From Tessaracoccus antarcticus (GTDB lineage: Bacteria > Actinomycetota > Actinomycetes > Propionibacteriales > Propionibacteriaceae): 64,000 nt of DNA. The number at the start of each line of letters is the position of its first letter. The stretch's first letter is position 1. Below, piece by piece: positions 48,063 to 57,826 of this stretch. The notes below the pieces were generated by a model. It saw only the letters and a program-made list of their open reading frames with translations. It ran no database searches and was not told where the DNA came from. Both the position numbers and the translations under genes were made by a program. The stretch lies in contig NZ_REFW01000003.1 of NCBI RefSeq assembly GCF_003688855.1, forward strand, positions 124,001-188,000. The letters run 5' to 3'.

Positions 48063-49997
48063 TCAGCCGTCCTGAGCAGGAGTCGTCTTCATCACGCTCA
48101 GCAGGAACTCGTGGTTGTCGGCGGTCTTGCGCATCCGCGTCATCAACGTTTCCAGCGCCGCCTGGTCCCCCAGACCGGACAGTGCCCTGCGCAGCTTCCA
48201 GATGATGTTCAGCTCGTCCTTGCTCATGAGCAGGTCCTCGCGACGGGTGCCGGAGGCGTCCACGTCGATGGCCGGGTAGATCCGCTTGTCGGCAAGCTGC
48301 CTCGTCAGGCGGAGCTCCATGTTGCCGGTGCCCTTGAACTCCTCGAAAATGACTTCGTCCATCTTGGAGCCGGTCTCGATGAGCGCCGTCGCGAGGATGG
48401 TCAGTGAGCCGCCGTCCTCGATGTTGCGGGCGGCACCGAAGAACTTCTTGGGCGGGTACAGGGCCGCGGAGTCGACACCACCGGAGAGGATGCGTCCTGA
48501 AGCCGGTGCGGAGAGGTTGTAGGCGCGACCGAGGCGGGTGATGCCGTCGAGCAGCACCACCACGTCATGTCCCAGCTCCACGAGGCGCTTGGCGCGCTCG
48601 ATGGCGAGCTCGGCCACCATGGTGTGGTCCTCGGCGGGCCGGTCGAACGTGGAGGCGATGACCTCACCGGAGGTCGTCCGCTGGAAGTCCGTGACCTCCT
48701 CGGGACGCTCGTCCACGAGCACCACCATGAGGTGCACCTCGGGGTTGTTGGCGGCGATCGCGTTGGCGATGGCCTGCATGATCATCGTCTTGCCCGCTTT
48801 GGGGGGCGAGACGATGAGGCCACGCTGACCCTTGCCGATGGGCGACACCAGGTCGATGAGGCGGCCGGCCAGCTGCGGTCCAGGAGTTTCCAGCTTGAGC
48901 CGGGTCTGGGGGTACAGCGGTGTCAGCTTGGAGAATTCGGGGCGGTTGCGCGCCTTCTCGGGGTCGTCACCGTTCACGGAGTCGACGCGCACCAGGGGGG
49001 TGTACTTCTCCTTGCGCTCGCCCTCCTTCTGGGTGCGGATTGCGCCGGCGATGACATCCCCACGACGCAGGCCGTACTTGCGCACCGTCGTGATGGGCAG
49101 GTAGGCGTCGTTGTTGCCGGGCAGGTAGCCGGTGGTGCGGACGAACGCGTAGTTGTCGAGGATGTCCACGATGCCTGAGACCGGCGCCAGGACGTCGTCC
49201 TCGCTGATCTGGGGGTCGTTCTCGAAACGGTCCATGCCGGAGGGGCCGCGGCCGGTGGGGCGACGACTGCTGCTGCCACCGCTGCTGCTACCGCCCTGAC
49301 GGTCACGGCTGCGACGGCGACGGCCGCGCTGGGACCCGCCACCGTGGTCATCGTCGTAGCGGTTGCTGCTGCCGCCCTGGCTGCCACCGTCGATGCCGGA
49401 AGGTGCGGATGCGGGCGCGCTCTGCTGTGCCTTGGCGGCGGGCTGCTTGGCGGGAGCCGTCGTACCCATGGCGGCGGCAAGGCGTTCGCCCACCTCCTCG
49501 TTGACTGCTTCCTGGGCGGCGCGATCGCGATCCCGACCGTTGCGGTCGCGGCGGCGGCGGTTGTTGCGTCCCTGCCCGTCCTGGCGCTGCTCGGTGCCCT
49601 GATGGGATCCGTTCTGCTGCGCGGCATCGTTCTGCTGCTGCGGGGGATTGTCCTGCTGTTGCGGGGATGTGTCCTGCTGTTGCGGGGATGTGTCCTGCGA
49701 GGGCCGGGACGTCTCCCGGCGGGGCTCGCTGCGCTCGGGCGCGGCTTGCACGGGGGCCGCGGGCTCGGAGCGCTTCGGGGCCCGGGCGGTCTTCGGCGCC
49801 TGGGCCTCTGCTGCCTTGGGTGTCTGGGACTTCGGAGCCTCGGCCGAGGCACGAGGCGCGCCGCGGCCCGAGGCGATGGCGGCCACGAGGTCGCCCTTGC
49901 GCATCGCGGAGACGCCCTTGATGCCCAAGCCGGAGGCCATGGACTTGAGCTCGACCAGCTTCAAGCCAGCCAGGTTGTTGGAACCGGAATCGGTCAC
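48063..49997 (-). CDS. rho: Transcription termination factor Rho with long disordered insertion
   Basis: 644 residues. N-terminal Rho-N ([20 protein letters not shown]), then ~200 low-complexity residues rich in Gln, Pro, Arg and Gly (about 55-255). RNA-binding cold-shock region and helicase core follow with P-loop [15 protein letters not shown] and [15 protein letters not shown]. Actinobacterial Rho proteins commonly have such inserts, which increase RNA binding. GTG at 49997 follows AAGGA and gives [13 protein letters not shown]. Confidence 0.96.
   Translation of the reverse strand: MTDSGSNNLAGLKLVELKSMASGLGIKGVSAMRKGDLVAAIASGRGAPRASAEAPKSQTPKAAEAQAPKTARAPKRSEPAAPVQAAPERSEPRRETSRPSQDTSPQQQDTSPQQQDNPPQQQNDAAQQNGSHQGTEQRQDGQGRNNRRRRDRNGRDRDRAAQEAVNEEVGERLAAAMGTTAPAKQPAAKAQQSAPASAPSGIDGGSQGGSSNRYDDDHGGGSQRGRRRRSRDRQGGSSSGGSSSRRPTGRGPSGMDRFENDPQISEDDVLAPVSGIVDILDNYAFVRTTGYLPGNNDAYLPITTVRKYGLRRGDVIAGAIRTQKEGERKEKYTPLVRVDSVNGDDPEKARNRPEFSKLTPLYPQTRLKLETPGPQLAGRLIDLVSPIGKGQRGLIVSPPKAGKTMIMQAIANAIAANNPEVHLMVVLVDERPEEVTDFQRTTSGEVIASTFDRPAEDHTMVAELAIERAKRLVELGHDVVVLLDGITRLGRAYNLSAPASGRILSGGVDSAALYPPKKFFGAARNIEDGGSLTILATALIETGSKMDEVIFEEFKGTGNMELRLTRQLADKRIYPAIDVDASGTRREDLLMSKDELNIIWKLRRALSGLGDQAALETLMTRMRKTADNHEFLLSVMKTTPAQDG
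49633..49698. repeat. 21-bp repeats in rho encoding a Gln-rich heptad
   Basis: Three degenerate copies of a 21-bp unit, two of them (around 49650-49692) nearly identical. They encode [14 protein letters not shown] and DNPPQQQ within the disordered Rho insertion. Confidence 0.75.
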
Positions 49998-50215
49998 GGG
50001 TTTCCTTCCAAGTGCGCCAGAGGCGAGTATGCGACAGCAACTCCGGCCGAACAAGATGGGGTGGTCACACGAAAGCGTTGCATGAAGACGTTGGTGATTT
50101 CAGTGGGCACAAGCAACCACTGGCGCCAACTTTGGTGACCTTGGATTTACAGTACCACCCGCGGGCCCCGCTCCCTAACCATCGTCACCGTGCGCACCGA
50201 CTAGGGTGTTTCCCC
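49998..50215. other. Divergent rho/MFS intergenic region
   Basis: 218 bp without a gene. TAGGGT at 50202-50207, 8 nt before the MFS start, is a likely -10 for a leaderless MFS mRNA. The sequence TTGGTGA occurs twice (50091, 50132 region) and TGGCGCCA (50121-50128) is a short palindrome. The rho side has no start-proximal -10, so rho may carry a long leader. Confidence 0.45.
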
Positions 50216-51418
50216 GTGAGACAGACTCAGACCCAGCCCACCGGCACGCACCCCGCAGCAGAATTGCTGCGCTGGCGCAACGCCGTGTTCCTCGTGTTCT
50301 TCTCCTGCGGCCTGGCACTGGCGTCGTGGATGTCCCGCGTCCCGCACATCCGCGACGTCCTCGGAGCATCCACTGCCGAGATGGGGGTGCTGGCCGTGGC
50401 CATTGCCATCGGCTCCATCAGCGGCATGGTGGGCTCCAGCCATGTGGTGGCCCGGCTCGGCGCCCGGCGCACCATGCTGGTCTTCGTCACGATCCTGAGC
50501 GTCGGGGTCGTCATCGCCGGCATCGGAGCGTCACTGGCGTCGTTTTGGGTGCTGTTCGGCGGGCTCGTCATTCTCGGGCTCGGGCTGGGGACCACGGACG
50601 TGGCCATGAACGTGTCGGCCGCGGCCTGCGAGCAGCGTCTGCACCGCACCCTCATGCCGTTGTTCCATGCGCTGTTCAGCGTCGGCACCATGGTGGGGGC
50701 GGGCCTCGGTGCACTGGCGGAGTTGTGGCAGGTGCCCGTCGTCGTGCACGTCGGCGTGCTGAACCTTGCCTGCCTCGTGGCGGTCTGGCTCACCAACCGG
50801 TTCATCGGTCACGAACTCGAAGGCGTCGGGGACGACACCGGCGGCACGGTGGCGGACCGGTTGGCCGTGTGGAAGCAGCCCCTGACATGGCTGCTGGGCC
50901 TCATCATCCTGGGAATGGCGCTGGCTGAGGGCAGCGCCAACGACTGGCTGGCACTGGCCATGGTGGACGGCCACAACCAGTCCAACACCCAGGGCGCCAT
51001 CTCGTTGGGCGTCTTCCTGACCGCCATGACTGTGGGCCGCGTACTGGGCATCCGCCTCCTCGACCGTTTCGGTCGCGTTCCGGTGCTGCGCGGCAGCGCC
51101 GTCCTGGCGGCGCTCGGCCTGACAGCTGTGATCTTCCTGTCCCATCCCGTCGCCGTGACGATCGGCATCGTGGCCTGGGGGCTTGGCTCCGCCCTGGGCT
51201 TCCCCGTGGGGATGTCCGCCGCGGCCGATGACCTGAAGACCGCCGCGGCCCGGGTCAGCGCTGTGGCCACCATCGGCTACGTCGCCTTCCTGGGAGGCCC
51301 GCCCCTCATCGGTTTCCTGGGGCAACAGGTGGGACTTCTGCGGGCGCTGCTCGTGGTCCTCGTATTCATCGGCGTGGCCGGGCTGGTGTCCCCCGCCGCA
51401 CGGGAACGTCGCCCATAA
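50216..51418 (+). CDS. MFS transporter, fucose-permease-like
   Basis: 400 residues, 12 predicted helices. Signature-like segments are SWMSRVPHIRDVLG after helix 1, GARRTML between helices 2 and 3, GTTDVAMNVSAAACEQ in helix 4, and DRFGRVPVLRGSA after helix 8. These belong to the actinobacterial MFS group often annotated as sugar (fucose-type) permeases; the substrate is unproven. GTG at 50216 with no Shine-Dalgarno. Not part of the conserved synteny around it. Confidence 0.85.
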   Translation: MRQTQTQPTGTHPAAELLRWRNAVFLVFFSCGLALASWMSRVPHIRDVLGASTAEMGVLAVAIAIGSISGMVGSSHVVARLGARRTMLVFVTILSVGVVIAGIGASLASFWVLFGGLVILGLGLGTTDVAMNVSAAACEQRLHRTLMPLFHALFSVGTMVGAGLGALAELWQVPVVVHVGVLNLACLVAVWLTNRFIGHELEGVGDDTGGTVADRLAVWKQPLTWLLGLIILGMALAEGSANDWLALAMVDGHNQSNTQGAISLGVFLTAMTVGRVLGIRLLDRFGRVPVLRGSAVLAALGLTAVIFLSHPVAVTIGIVAWGLGSALGFPVGMSAAADDLKTAAARVSAVATIGYVAFLGGPPLIGFLGQQVGLLRALLVVLVFIGVAGLVSPAARERRP

Positions 51419-51425
51419 TGGCCTG

Positions 51426-51851
51426 ATGGAGCACCCACGGATGTTCAGCGATGACGATCCTGTCCTGGCTCGTGTCCGGATGCTGGCCCTGGCACTGCCG
51501 GATGCTCAGGAGAAGGTGGGACACGGTCGCCCCACCTTCTACACCACCAAGGTGTTCGCCTACTTCGGCGGCTCCCTCAAGGTGGACGGTGAGTGGATCC
51601 AGCACCCGCAGTCGATCATGGTCAAACTCGACGAGGACGAGCGAGAGGCGTTGTTGAGCGAGGATCGCGTCTACGTACCGGGGTATCTGGGATCCAGCGG
51701 CTGGATCGGCGTGGACATCGACGAGGGCACCGACTTCGCGGAGATCGCCGAATTGCTGGAGACCTCGTATCGCCAGACGGCCCCCCGGACGCTCGTCGGC
51801 AGGCTCGACCAGCGTCCGGGGAACCTGAGCCACACACCTCCAGGGCTCTAG
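51426..51851 (+). CDS. MmcQ/YjbR family protein
   Basis: 141 residues. MLALALPDAQEKVGHGRPTFY, VFAYFGG and PGYLGSSGWIGVDID mark the YjbR double-wing fold. DNA binding has been suggested for the family from structure, but the function is unknown. Seven nt after the MFS gene and convergent with ligB. Confidence 0.85.
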   Translation: MEHPRMFSDDDPVLARVRMLALALPDAQEKVGHGRPTFYTTKVFAYFGGSLKVDGEWIQHPQSIMVKLDEDEREALLSEDRVYVPGYLGSSGWIGVDIDEGTDFAEIAELLETSYRQTAPRTLVGRLDQRPGNLSHTPPGL

Positions 51852-51854
51852 ACC

Positions 51855-53363
51855 TCAATGCCGGGCCGCGAGCTCCAGAACGTCTGCGAGCGTGTCGGCC
51901 TCGTCGGCGGACTTGTCACCGCGGTAACGCAGCACCCGTGCAAAGCGCAGCGCCACCCCGCCGGGGTACCGTGACGAGCGCTGCACACCGTCGACGGCGA
52001 CCTCCACCACCTGCTCCGGGCGGACATGCACCACATGTGCCTCGCGGGAGGTCTGGAGTGCGAGGAATCGGGCGGTCTGCCACTCGAGCATCGCGTCGGT
52101 CATGCCCTTGAACGTCTTGCCCAGCATGACGAATCCGCCCGCCCCGTCCCGGGCGCCGAGGTGGATGTTGGACAACCTGCCGGCGCGCCGCCCGCTGCCC
52201 CACTCGATGGCGAGCACCACGAGGTCCAGCGTGTGGACCGGCTTCACCTTGATCCAGCTGGCACCGCGCCGTCCGGCCTCGTAGGCCGCCTCGGGGTCCT
52301 TGGCCACCACGCCCTCGTGTCCGGCGGCCAGCACGCGACCAAAGAAGGCTTCGGCCCCATCGGCGTCGTGGGCCAGGCACCGCTCCACCACCAGCCCAGC
52401 GGGGAGCAGTCGCGCCAGAACCTCGAATCTGAGGTGCGCGGGCTCGTCGATCAGGTCCTCGCCGTCGAGGTGCAGCACGTCGAAGAAGAAAACGGACAGG
52501 GGTGCACCTGCGCTGCCCCCGGCGATCCTGGAGGAGGAGTCCTGGAAGGCGGCGGGGCGACCGTCCGCACCCATGAGCAGCGCCTCCCCATCCAGCACCG
52601 CCGTCTCCGCCGGCAGCGCAGCGACGACCTCCACGAGGTCGGGGACGCGACGGGTGATGTCCTCGAGCGTGCGGGTGAAGACACGGACGTCCGCTCCCCG
52701 CTTGTGGACCTGGACACGGATGCCATCGAGCTTCGCGTCCAGCACCGCCACTCCACCCAACGCCTCGAGCGCCTCCGCCACCGACGGCGCACTGGAGGCC
52801 AGCATGGGGCGCACGGGTGTCCCCACCGACAGCGTGAAGGCCGCCAGCCCCGCGGGCCCGTCCCTCAGCACCGCCTCGGCCACCCTTGCGGTGGATCCGG
52901 AGAGCATGACGGCACGTCGAACGGCCACGGTGGGGGCCCCTACCGCCTCGGCCAGCGCGTCAACCACCAGGGCATCGAGAGCACCCTGCCGCAACTCCCC
53001 GGTGACGAGGCCGGCGATGTGGGCCTGCTCCCCCGCTGTGGCGCGGCGCATGAGCGCGTCCAGTGCCACGCCTCGTCGACCCTGTGAGCCCGCCCCGGAC
53101 AGTGCGGCCATCGCCTCGAAGGCCCCGTCCACCTCCGTGAGTGTGAGGCTCGCATCCTCCGAGGCCGGCGGCGGCGTCGCCATGGAGCGCCAGCCCAGTC
53201 CGGTGCGCCGCTGACGGAGTTCTCCGGCGAGGTAGGACGTGGCGATGCCCGCCTCATCCGCCGTGACGCTGCGCAGCACGGCAACCAGGGCGGCCTTCTT
53301 GGCCAGGCGGGATCGCGTGGCCTGCATGGTGGTGGATGCGTCCACAATGTCCTTGAGCAGCAT
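51855..53363 (-). CDS. ligB: ATP-dependent DNA ligase (LigB-like)
   Basis: 502 residues, close to mycobacterial LigB (~507). An N-terminal helical DNA-binding region is followed by the nucleotidyltransferase core with nucleophile Lys211 in LDAKLDGIRVQVHKRG, VLDGEALLM, VFFFDVLHLDG, HEGVVAKDP and WIKVKP, then an OB fold. An accessory repair ligase beside the essential NAD-dependent LigA. ATG at 53363 (MLLKDIVDASTTMQATRSR). Confidence 0.94.
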   Translation of the reverse strand: MLLKDIVDASTTMQATRSRLAKKAALVAVLRSVTADEAGIATSYLAGELRQRRTGLGWRSMATPPPASEDASLTLTEVDGAFEAMAALSGAGSQGRRGVALDALMRRATAGEQAHIAGLVTGELRQGALDALVVDALAEAVGAPTVAVRRAVMLSGSTARVAEAVLRDGPAGLAAFTLSVGTPVRPMLASSAPSVAEALEALGGVAVLDAKLDGIRVQVHKRGADVRVFTRTLEDITRRVPDLVEVVAALPAETAVLDGEALLMGADGRPAAFQDSSSRIAGGSAGAPLSVFFFDVLHLDGEDLIDEPAHLRFEVLARLLPAGLVVERCLAHDADGAEAFFGRVLAAGHEGVVAKDPEAAYEAGRRGASWIKVKPVHTLDLVVLAIEWGSGRRAGRLSNIHLGARDGAGGFVMLGKTFKGMTDAMLEWQTARFLALQTSREAHVVHVRPEQVVEVAVDGVQRSSRYPGGVALRFARVLRYRGDKSADEADTLADVLELAARH

Positions 53364-53427
53364 CACCCCATTGTGGAGTCCAGTCGGGTCGCGAACCACC
53401 CCACCGCGTTCTGGACCCAACCGCGAC

Positions 53428-54318
53428 TCAGGAGACGGTGAGCTCCACTCCGGAGCCCAGCGCGAGCGCGTGGCGCTCGAAACCATCGGAGGCGACAGCG
53501 TCACCTGCCGTCAACTGTTCGGCCGTGCCGAAGGCGATGACGGTGGGGCCGGCACCGGAGATGGTGGCGGGCACGCCGGCTTCCCGCAGCGCCGTCATGA
53601 GGTCGAAGGAGGGGCGCATGAGGTCTGCGCGGTAGCTCTGGTGCAGGCGGTCGGCCGTGGCGGCCAGCAGCAGGTCGTGCCGGCGTTCCAACGCAAGCGG
53701 GAGGGCTGCCGCCGCGATGGCCTGGGCAACGGCGTCGCGACGCGGCACCACCTCCGGCAGGACGGAGCGCGCGCCGGCGGTGCCCACCTCGAACTGCGGC
53801 ACCCAGACGAGGGTGCCGATGACTGCCGGGACTTCCAGCTGAACGAGATCCACGTCGTCGCCGTCGAACCATCCGAGGATGGCCCCACCCCAGACGGCGG
53901 CGCCCGCATTGTCGGGATGGCCCTCCATGAAGCTGGACACCCGCGTCAGTTCGGCGCGGTCCAGGGCCTCGCCGGGCCGGCTGATGCCCCAGGCGAAGGC
54001 GAGCCCCGCGACGATGGCCGAGGCGGAGGAACCCAGTCCACGCGAGTGCGGGATGCGGTTGTGGCATCGCAGCCGCATGCCGGGTCGCTCACCGCCCCAT
54101 TCCTGCAGGCCCCGCAGCAACGAGGACACCACCAGGTGGGTCTCGTCGGTGGGCACCGTACCGGCACCCTGGCCCTCCACCTCAATGGCGAGCGCGTGAG
54201 AGCTCTGGAGCAGTTCCATCTCGAGCTCGTCGTGGAAATCCAGCGCCATGCCGACGCAGTCGAACCCGGATCCGAGGTTCGCGGTGGTGGCCGGAACCCG
54301 GACGTGCAATGTGGTCAT
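53428..54318 (-). CDS. thrB: Homoserine kinase
   Basis: 296-residue GHMP kinase that phosphorylates homoserine. VRVPATTANLGSGFDCVGMAL, the ATP-binding IPHSRGLGSSASAIVAG and the C-terminal ISGAGPTVIAFG motif are all present. 9 nt downstream of hom. Threonine synthase, usually between hom and thrB in actinobacteria, is not here. Confidence 0.96.
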   Translation of the reverse strand: MTTLHVRVPATTANLGSGFDCVGMALDFHDELEMELLQSSHALAIEVEGQGAGTVPTDETHLVVSSLLRGLQEWGGERPGMRLRCHNRIPHSRGLGSSASAIVAGLAFAWGISRPGEALDRAELTRVSSFMEGHPDNAGAAVWGGAILGWFDGDDVDLVQLEVPAVIGTLVWVPQFEVGTAGARSVLPEVVPRRDAVAQAIAAAALPLALERRHDLLLAATADRLHQSYRADLMRPSFDLMTALREAGVPATISGAGPTVIAFGTAEQLTAGDAVASDGFERHALALGSGVELTVS

Positions 54319-54327
54319 GGGTGGGTC

Positions 54328-55644
54328 TCAGTGGCCCTCGACGCGCATGACGTCGATGGTGTCCCCGACGAACGACGCCAGATGCAGATCGGTCACCACG
54401 GCGGCCAGGTCCGTCTCGCTGGCCTCGTGCGTCATGACGTTGAGCCGCGCCTCGAAACCTGCCTGGCGTCGCGCGCCCTCCAGGTGGGACTGTTGCACCG
54501 TCTGCAGCGACACGTTGTGGTCGCCGAAGATGGTGGCGCAGGCGGCCAGGACCCCGGGACGGTCGGCCACGTCGAAGCGGATGTAGTGCCGGGCCGTGGC
54601 ATCGCCGATGGGGGCCACGCCACGAGTGGTGTACCCGGTCTGCATGTCGTTGCTGGCTCCCCGCAAGCGGTTGCGCGCCACGGTGACCACGTCACCCATG
54701 ACGGCGCTGGCGGTGGGTGCACCGCCGGCCCCCTGCCCCATGAACATCAGCTGCCCCGCGTCGCGGGACTCGACGAAGATCGCGTTGTAGGCACCGGAGA
54801 CCGATGCCAGCGGGTGGGTCTTGGGGACCATGGTGGGGTGCACCTTGACGATGACGCGGGCGTCTGGCTCATCGGTGAGGCGTGCGATGGCCAGGAGCTT
54901 CACGACGAAGCCCATCTGGTCGGCGGCGGCGATGTCGGTTTCGGTGACCCTGGAGATGCCCTCGCAGAACACCTCTTCGCGGCGAACCTCGGTGTGGAAC
55001 GCGAGCCCCGCGAGGATTGCGGCCTTCGCGGCGGCGTCGTGGCCCTCCACGTCCGCCGTGGGGTCGGCCTCGGCGAAGCCGAGCTCCTGTGCCTGGTTCA
55101 GCGCCACGTCGAAGGACAGGCCCGCGGTGGTCATTTTGTCGAGGATGTAGTTGGTGGTGCCGTTCACGATGCCCATGACCGCGCGGATCTCGTCACCCAC
55201 CAGCGACTCGCGCAGGGGTCGGACGATCGGGATGGCGCCGGCGACGGCGGCCTCGTAGTACAGGTCCACTCCGTTGGCGTTGGCGCAGTGGGACAGTGCG
55301 GCCATGTCGGAGCCCAGCAGTGCCTTGTTGGCGGTGACGACGGAGGCGCCGTGCTCCATGGCTGAGAGCAGGAGGCTGCGCGCGGGTTCGATGCCGCCGA
55401 TCACCTCGATGACGAGATCGAGGTCGCCCCGGGCCACCAGTGCCGCGGAGTCGGTGGTGAACAGGGCGGGATCGACGCCCGGGCGCTCGACGTCGAGCCG
55501 GCGCACGCCGATCCCCACCAGTTCCAGCGGCCTCCCGATACGGGCGGCCAGCGTCGCGGACTCGGCGATGAGGATCCGGGCCACCTGCGACCCGACCACC
55601 CCGGCGCCCAGCAGCGCCACCTTCAACGGCTCAGCCTCAGCCAT
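54328..55644 (-). CDS. hom: Homoserine dehydrogenase
   Basis: 438 residues: NAD(P)-binding GAGVVGSQVARIL, catalytic domain with GIVNGTTNYIL and LGFAEADPTADVEGHDAAAK, and a C-terminal ACT domain (FDVADRPGVLAACATIFGDH) for threonine feedback. ATG at 55644 is used because GGGGAG lies 5 nt upstream; the in-frame GTG two codons earlier is too close to that site. Start overlaps no more than the lysA stop region. Confidence 0.96.
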   Translation of the reverse strand: MAEAEPLKVALLGAGVVGSQVARILIAESATLAARIGRPLELVGIGVRRLDVERPGVDPALFTTDSAALVARGDLDLVIEVIGGIEPARSLLLSAMEHGASVVTANKALLGSDMAALSHCANANGVDLYYEAAVAGAIPIVRPLRESLVGDEIRAVMGIVNGTTNYILDKMTTAGLSFDVALNQAQELGFAEADPTADVEGHDAAAKAAILAGLAFHTEVRREEVFCEGISRVTETDIAAADQMGFVVKLLAIARLTDEPDARVIVKVHPTMVPKTHPLASVSGAYNAIFVESRDAGQLMFMGQGAGGAPTASAVMGDVVTVARNRLRGASNDMQTGYTTRGVAPIGDATARHYIRFDVADRPGVLAACATIFGDHNVSLQTVQQSHLEGARRQAGFEARLNVMTHEASETDLAAVVTDLHLASFVGDTIDVMRVEGH

Positions 55645-55646
55645 GC

Positions 55647-57050
55647 TCACTCCCCCACATCCAGACGCATCAGGTCGTCCAAGGTCTCGCGGCGCAACAG
55701 CACCGACGTTTTCGAGTCGCGCACCGACAGGAGCGGTGGCCTCGGGACCTGATTGTAGTTACTGGCCATCGAGCGTGCGTAGGCACCCGACCCCGGGACC
55801 GCAATGAGGTCGCCGGGACCGATGTCGCCCGGCAGGAACACGAAGCGGATGAGGATGTCGCCGCCCTCGCAGTGCTTGCCCACCACGCGGCACAGAACCG
55901 GTTCGGCCTCCGAGACCCGGTTGGCCAGCACGCAGGAGTACTCGGCGGCGTACAGGGCCGGGCGAATGTTGTCACTCATGCCACCGTCCACGGATACGTA
56001 GACGCGGGCGCGACCACCCTCGATGTCGACCACCTTGACGGTGCCCACCTCGTACACGGCCACGCCAGCCGGCCCGCAGATGGCGCGTCCGGGTTCGATC
56101 GAGAGCTGGGGTCGCTGCAGTCCGTAGCCGCGGCACTCGTGCTCGATCATCTCCTCGAACGCGGAGGCGAGTTCGCGGGTCCCCATGGGCGTGTCGGCGC
56201 TGGTGTAGGCGATGCCGAAGCCACCACCGAGGTCCAGCTCGGGCATTTCCGTGCCGGTGGCGGTGCGGAACTGGTGCGCCAGACGCATGGTGCGACGGAT
56301 CGCCACCTCGAACCCGTGCGTCTCGAAGATCTGCGAGCCGATGTGGCTGTGGATTCCCTGCAGGTCAATGTGGGCGGAGCTGTGGCACCGCACCAGCGCG
56401 GCCAGGGCGTGCCCACCGGAAATGGACAGACCGAACTTCTGGTCCTCGTGTGCGGTGGCGATGTACTCGTGCGTGTGGGCCTCCACGCCCGTGGTGACCC
56501 GCACCAGTGCTGCAGCCTTCACACCGAGCTCGCGGCAGGCGGCTTCGATGCGCTCGATCTCGGGGAACGAGTCGATGATGATGCGGCCGACACCCTGCTC
56601 CAGCGCGAAGCGGATCTCGGCGTCGGACTTGTTGTTGCCGTGCAGTCCCAGACGCGCAGCGGGCATGCCACCGGCCAGCGCGATCCGCATCTCACCCATG
56701 GTGGTCACGTCGAGATTGAGCCCCTCCTCCTCCACCCAGCGCGCCACCGTCTTGGTGAGCAGCGCCTTGCCGGCGTAGTAGACGTTCCACCCGGGAAAGC
56801 TGTCCCGGAACGCGACGGCACGGGCGCGGAAGTCTGCCTCGTCCATGACGTAGGCCGGTGTGCCGTACTCGGCCACGACGTCGGTGAGGCTGGCACCCGC
56901 GACCACGATGGCACCCTGCTCGTTGCGATGTGCGCCGACGGGCCACAGCGCGGGATCGAGTGCGTTGAGGTCCTCGGGCAGGTTCAGCCACTGCGGGCCC
57001 GCGTTGGAGGCATCCGCATGGATGGAACCGGCGATGTGGGTGTGGGTCAT
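55647..57050 (-). CDS. lysA: Diaminopimelate decarboxylase
   Basis: 467-residue PLP enzyme, last step of lysine synthesis. PLP lysine in YYAGKALLT, GIHSHIGSQI, LDLGGGFGIAY, EPGRAICGPAG, and the active-site GKHCEGGDIL and GAYARSMASNYN. Somewhat longer N-terminus than E. coli LysA, as in other actinobacteria. First of the lysA-hom-thrB set. Confidence 0.96.
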   Translation of the reverse strand: MTHTHIAGSIHADASNAGPQWLNLPEDLNALDPALWPVGAHRNEQGAIVVAGASLTDVVAEYGTPAYVMDEADFRARAVAFRDSFPGWNVYYAGKALLTKTVARWVEEEGLNLDVTTMGEMRIALAGGMPAARLGLHGNNKSDAEIRFALEQGVGRIIIDSFPEIERIEAACRELGVKAAALVRVTTGVEAHTHEYIATAHEDQKFGLSISGGHALAALVRCHSSAHIDLQGIHSHIGSQIFETHGFEVAIRRTMRLAHQFRTATGTEMPELDLGGGFGIAYTSADTPMGTRELASAFEEMIEHECRGYGLQRPQLSIEPGRAICGPAGVAVYEVGTVKVVDIEGGRARVYVSVDGGMSDNIRPALYAAEYSCVLANRVSEAEPVLCRVVGKHCEGGDILIRFVFLPGDIGPGDLIAVPGSGAYARSMASNYNQVPRPPLLSVRDSKTSVLLRRETLDDLMRLDVGE

Positions 57051-57101
57051 GGTGAAGAAGCCTGCCAGATGCGCACCCCCCGGCGCGATGTGTCCGCCCC
57101 G

Positions 57102-57599
57102 TCAGGACTGGGCGCGGACTTCCACGAGGTTGTGGTCGCGCAGGATCAGCGATGCCGGATCGGTCACGGCGGCTCCGTCGGCGAGGACGTCGAGGCCCTC
57201 GCAGGCGCTGCCGAGGCACTGGTCGTCGAAGCGCACACCCCAGAGGGTGAAGAACTGCCCGAGCGTCACGTCGCGGTTGCCCTCGCCCTCGAGCCACACG
57301 TCCCCGCTGGCTTCGTGCGTGTGAACGGGGGCCTGCAGTGCCCGCAGCCGGTCGATGCCGATGAAGGGTGCCAGCGGCACCGGTTCTCCGTCCACGAAGA
57401 CCTCGATGGTGAGGATGAACGGGTCAGTCTCCGAGTCCAGTGGCAGCTCCGGAAGCCCCGCCGCCCGGATGTAGGACACGGCGTCGCGCGGCGCGGCCCA
57501 CGGCGGCGGACCGGTGACGAGTGTGGCGGGCTCCGGTGCGGGGCGGGACACACAACCCACCAGGAGCAGCGCCACGAGAGGCCAGGGGATCCAACGCAC
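57102..57599 (-). CDS. Lipoprotein of unknown function with HTHxxSG motif
   Basis: 165 residues. Lipoprotein signal MRWIPWPLVALLLVGC (Cys16), a short Pro-rich linker, then a soluble domain with PVHTHEASGDVWLEG and LGQFFTLWGVRFDD. This His-rich motif recurs, from memory, in unassigned secreted proteins of actinobacteria and archaea. It also has a CLGSAC pair near the end. Could bind metal; no function assigned. 51 nt upstream of lysA on the same strand, where argS sits in related genomes. Confidence 0.75.
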   Translation of the reverse strand: MRWIPWPLVALLLVGCVSRPAPEPATLVTGPPPWAAPRDAVSYIRAAGLPELPLDSETDPFILTIEVFVDGEPVPLAPFIGIDRLRALQAPVHTHEASGDVWLEGEGNRDVTLGQFFTLWGVRFDDQCLGSACEGLDVLADGAAVTDPASLILRDHNLVEVRAQS

Positions 57600-57692
57600 G
57601 CCGCAACGCTAGCCGATCCTGGGTGGTGAGCGGACCGACGATTGTTTGCTAACCTTTTGTCGTCGCGCAGTCGGTCACGTCTGACGATGTTT

Positions 57693-57764
57693 GCCCCCGT
57701 AGCTCAGGGGATAGAGCACCGCCCTCCGGAGGCGGGAGCCGAGGTTCGAATCCTCGCGGGGGCG
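57693..57764 (+). tRNA. tRNA-Arg, anticodon CCG
   Basis: 72-nt cloverleaf without encoded CCA. Acceptor GCCCCCG/CGGGGGC with discriminator G; D-arm GCTC...GAGC; anticodon stem CCGCC/GGCGG with loop CTCCGGA (anticodon CCG, reads CGG); T-arm CGAGG-TTCGAAT-CCTCG. A possible terminator stem GCCGGGTC/GATCCGGC (one G-U) follows at 57785-57807. Confidence 0.97.
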
Positions 57765-57826
57765 CTGAGCACAGTGACAATGAGGCCGGGTCGACGATTG
57801 ATCCGGCAAGCCAGGAGTCCTTTTTC

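Noticed and set aside
53239-55365. 708-codon plus-strand frame over thrB and hom
   Set aside because: Antisense to two clear genes; composition of a shadow frame.
57627-57660. Promoter for tRNA-Arg (TAACCT at 57650)
   Set aside because: A -10-like box exists but no matching -35 at usual spacing, so it was not annotated.
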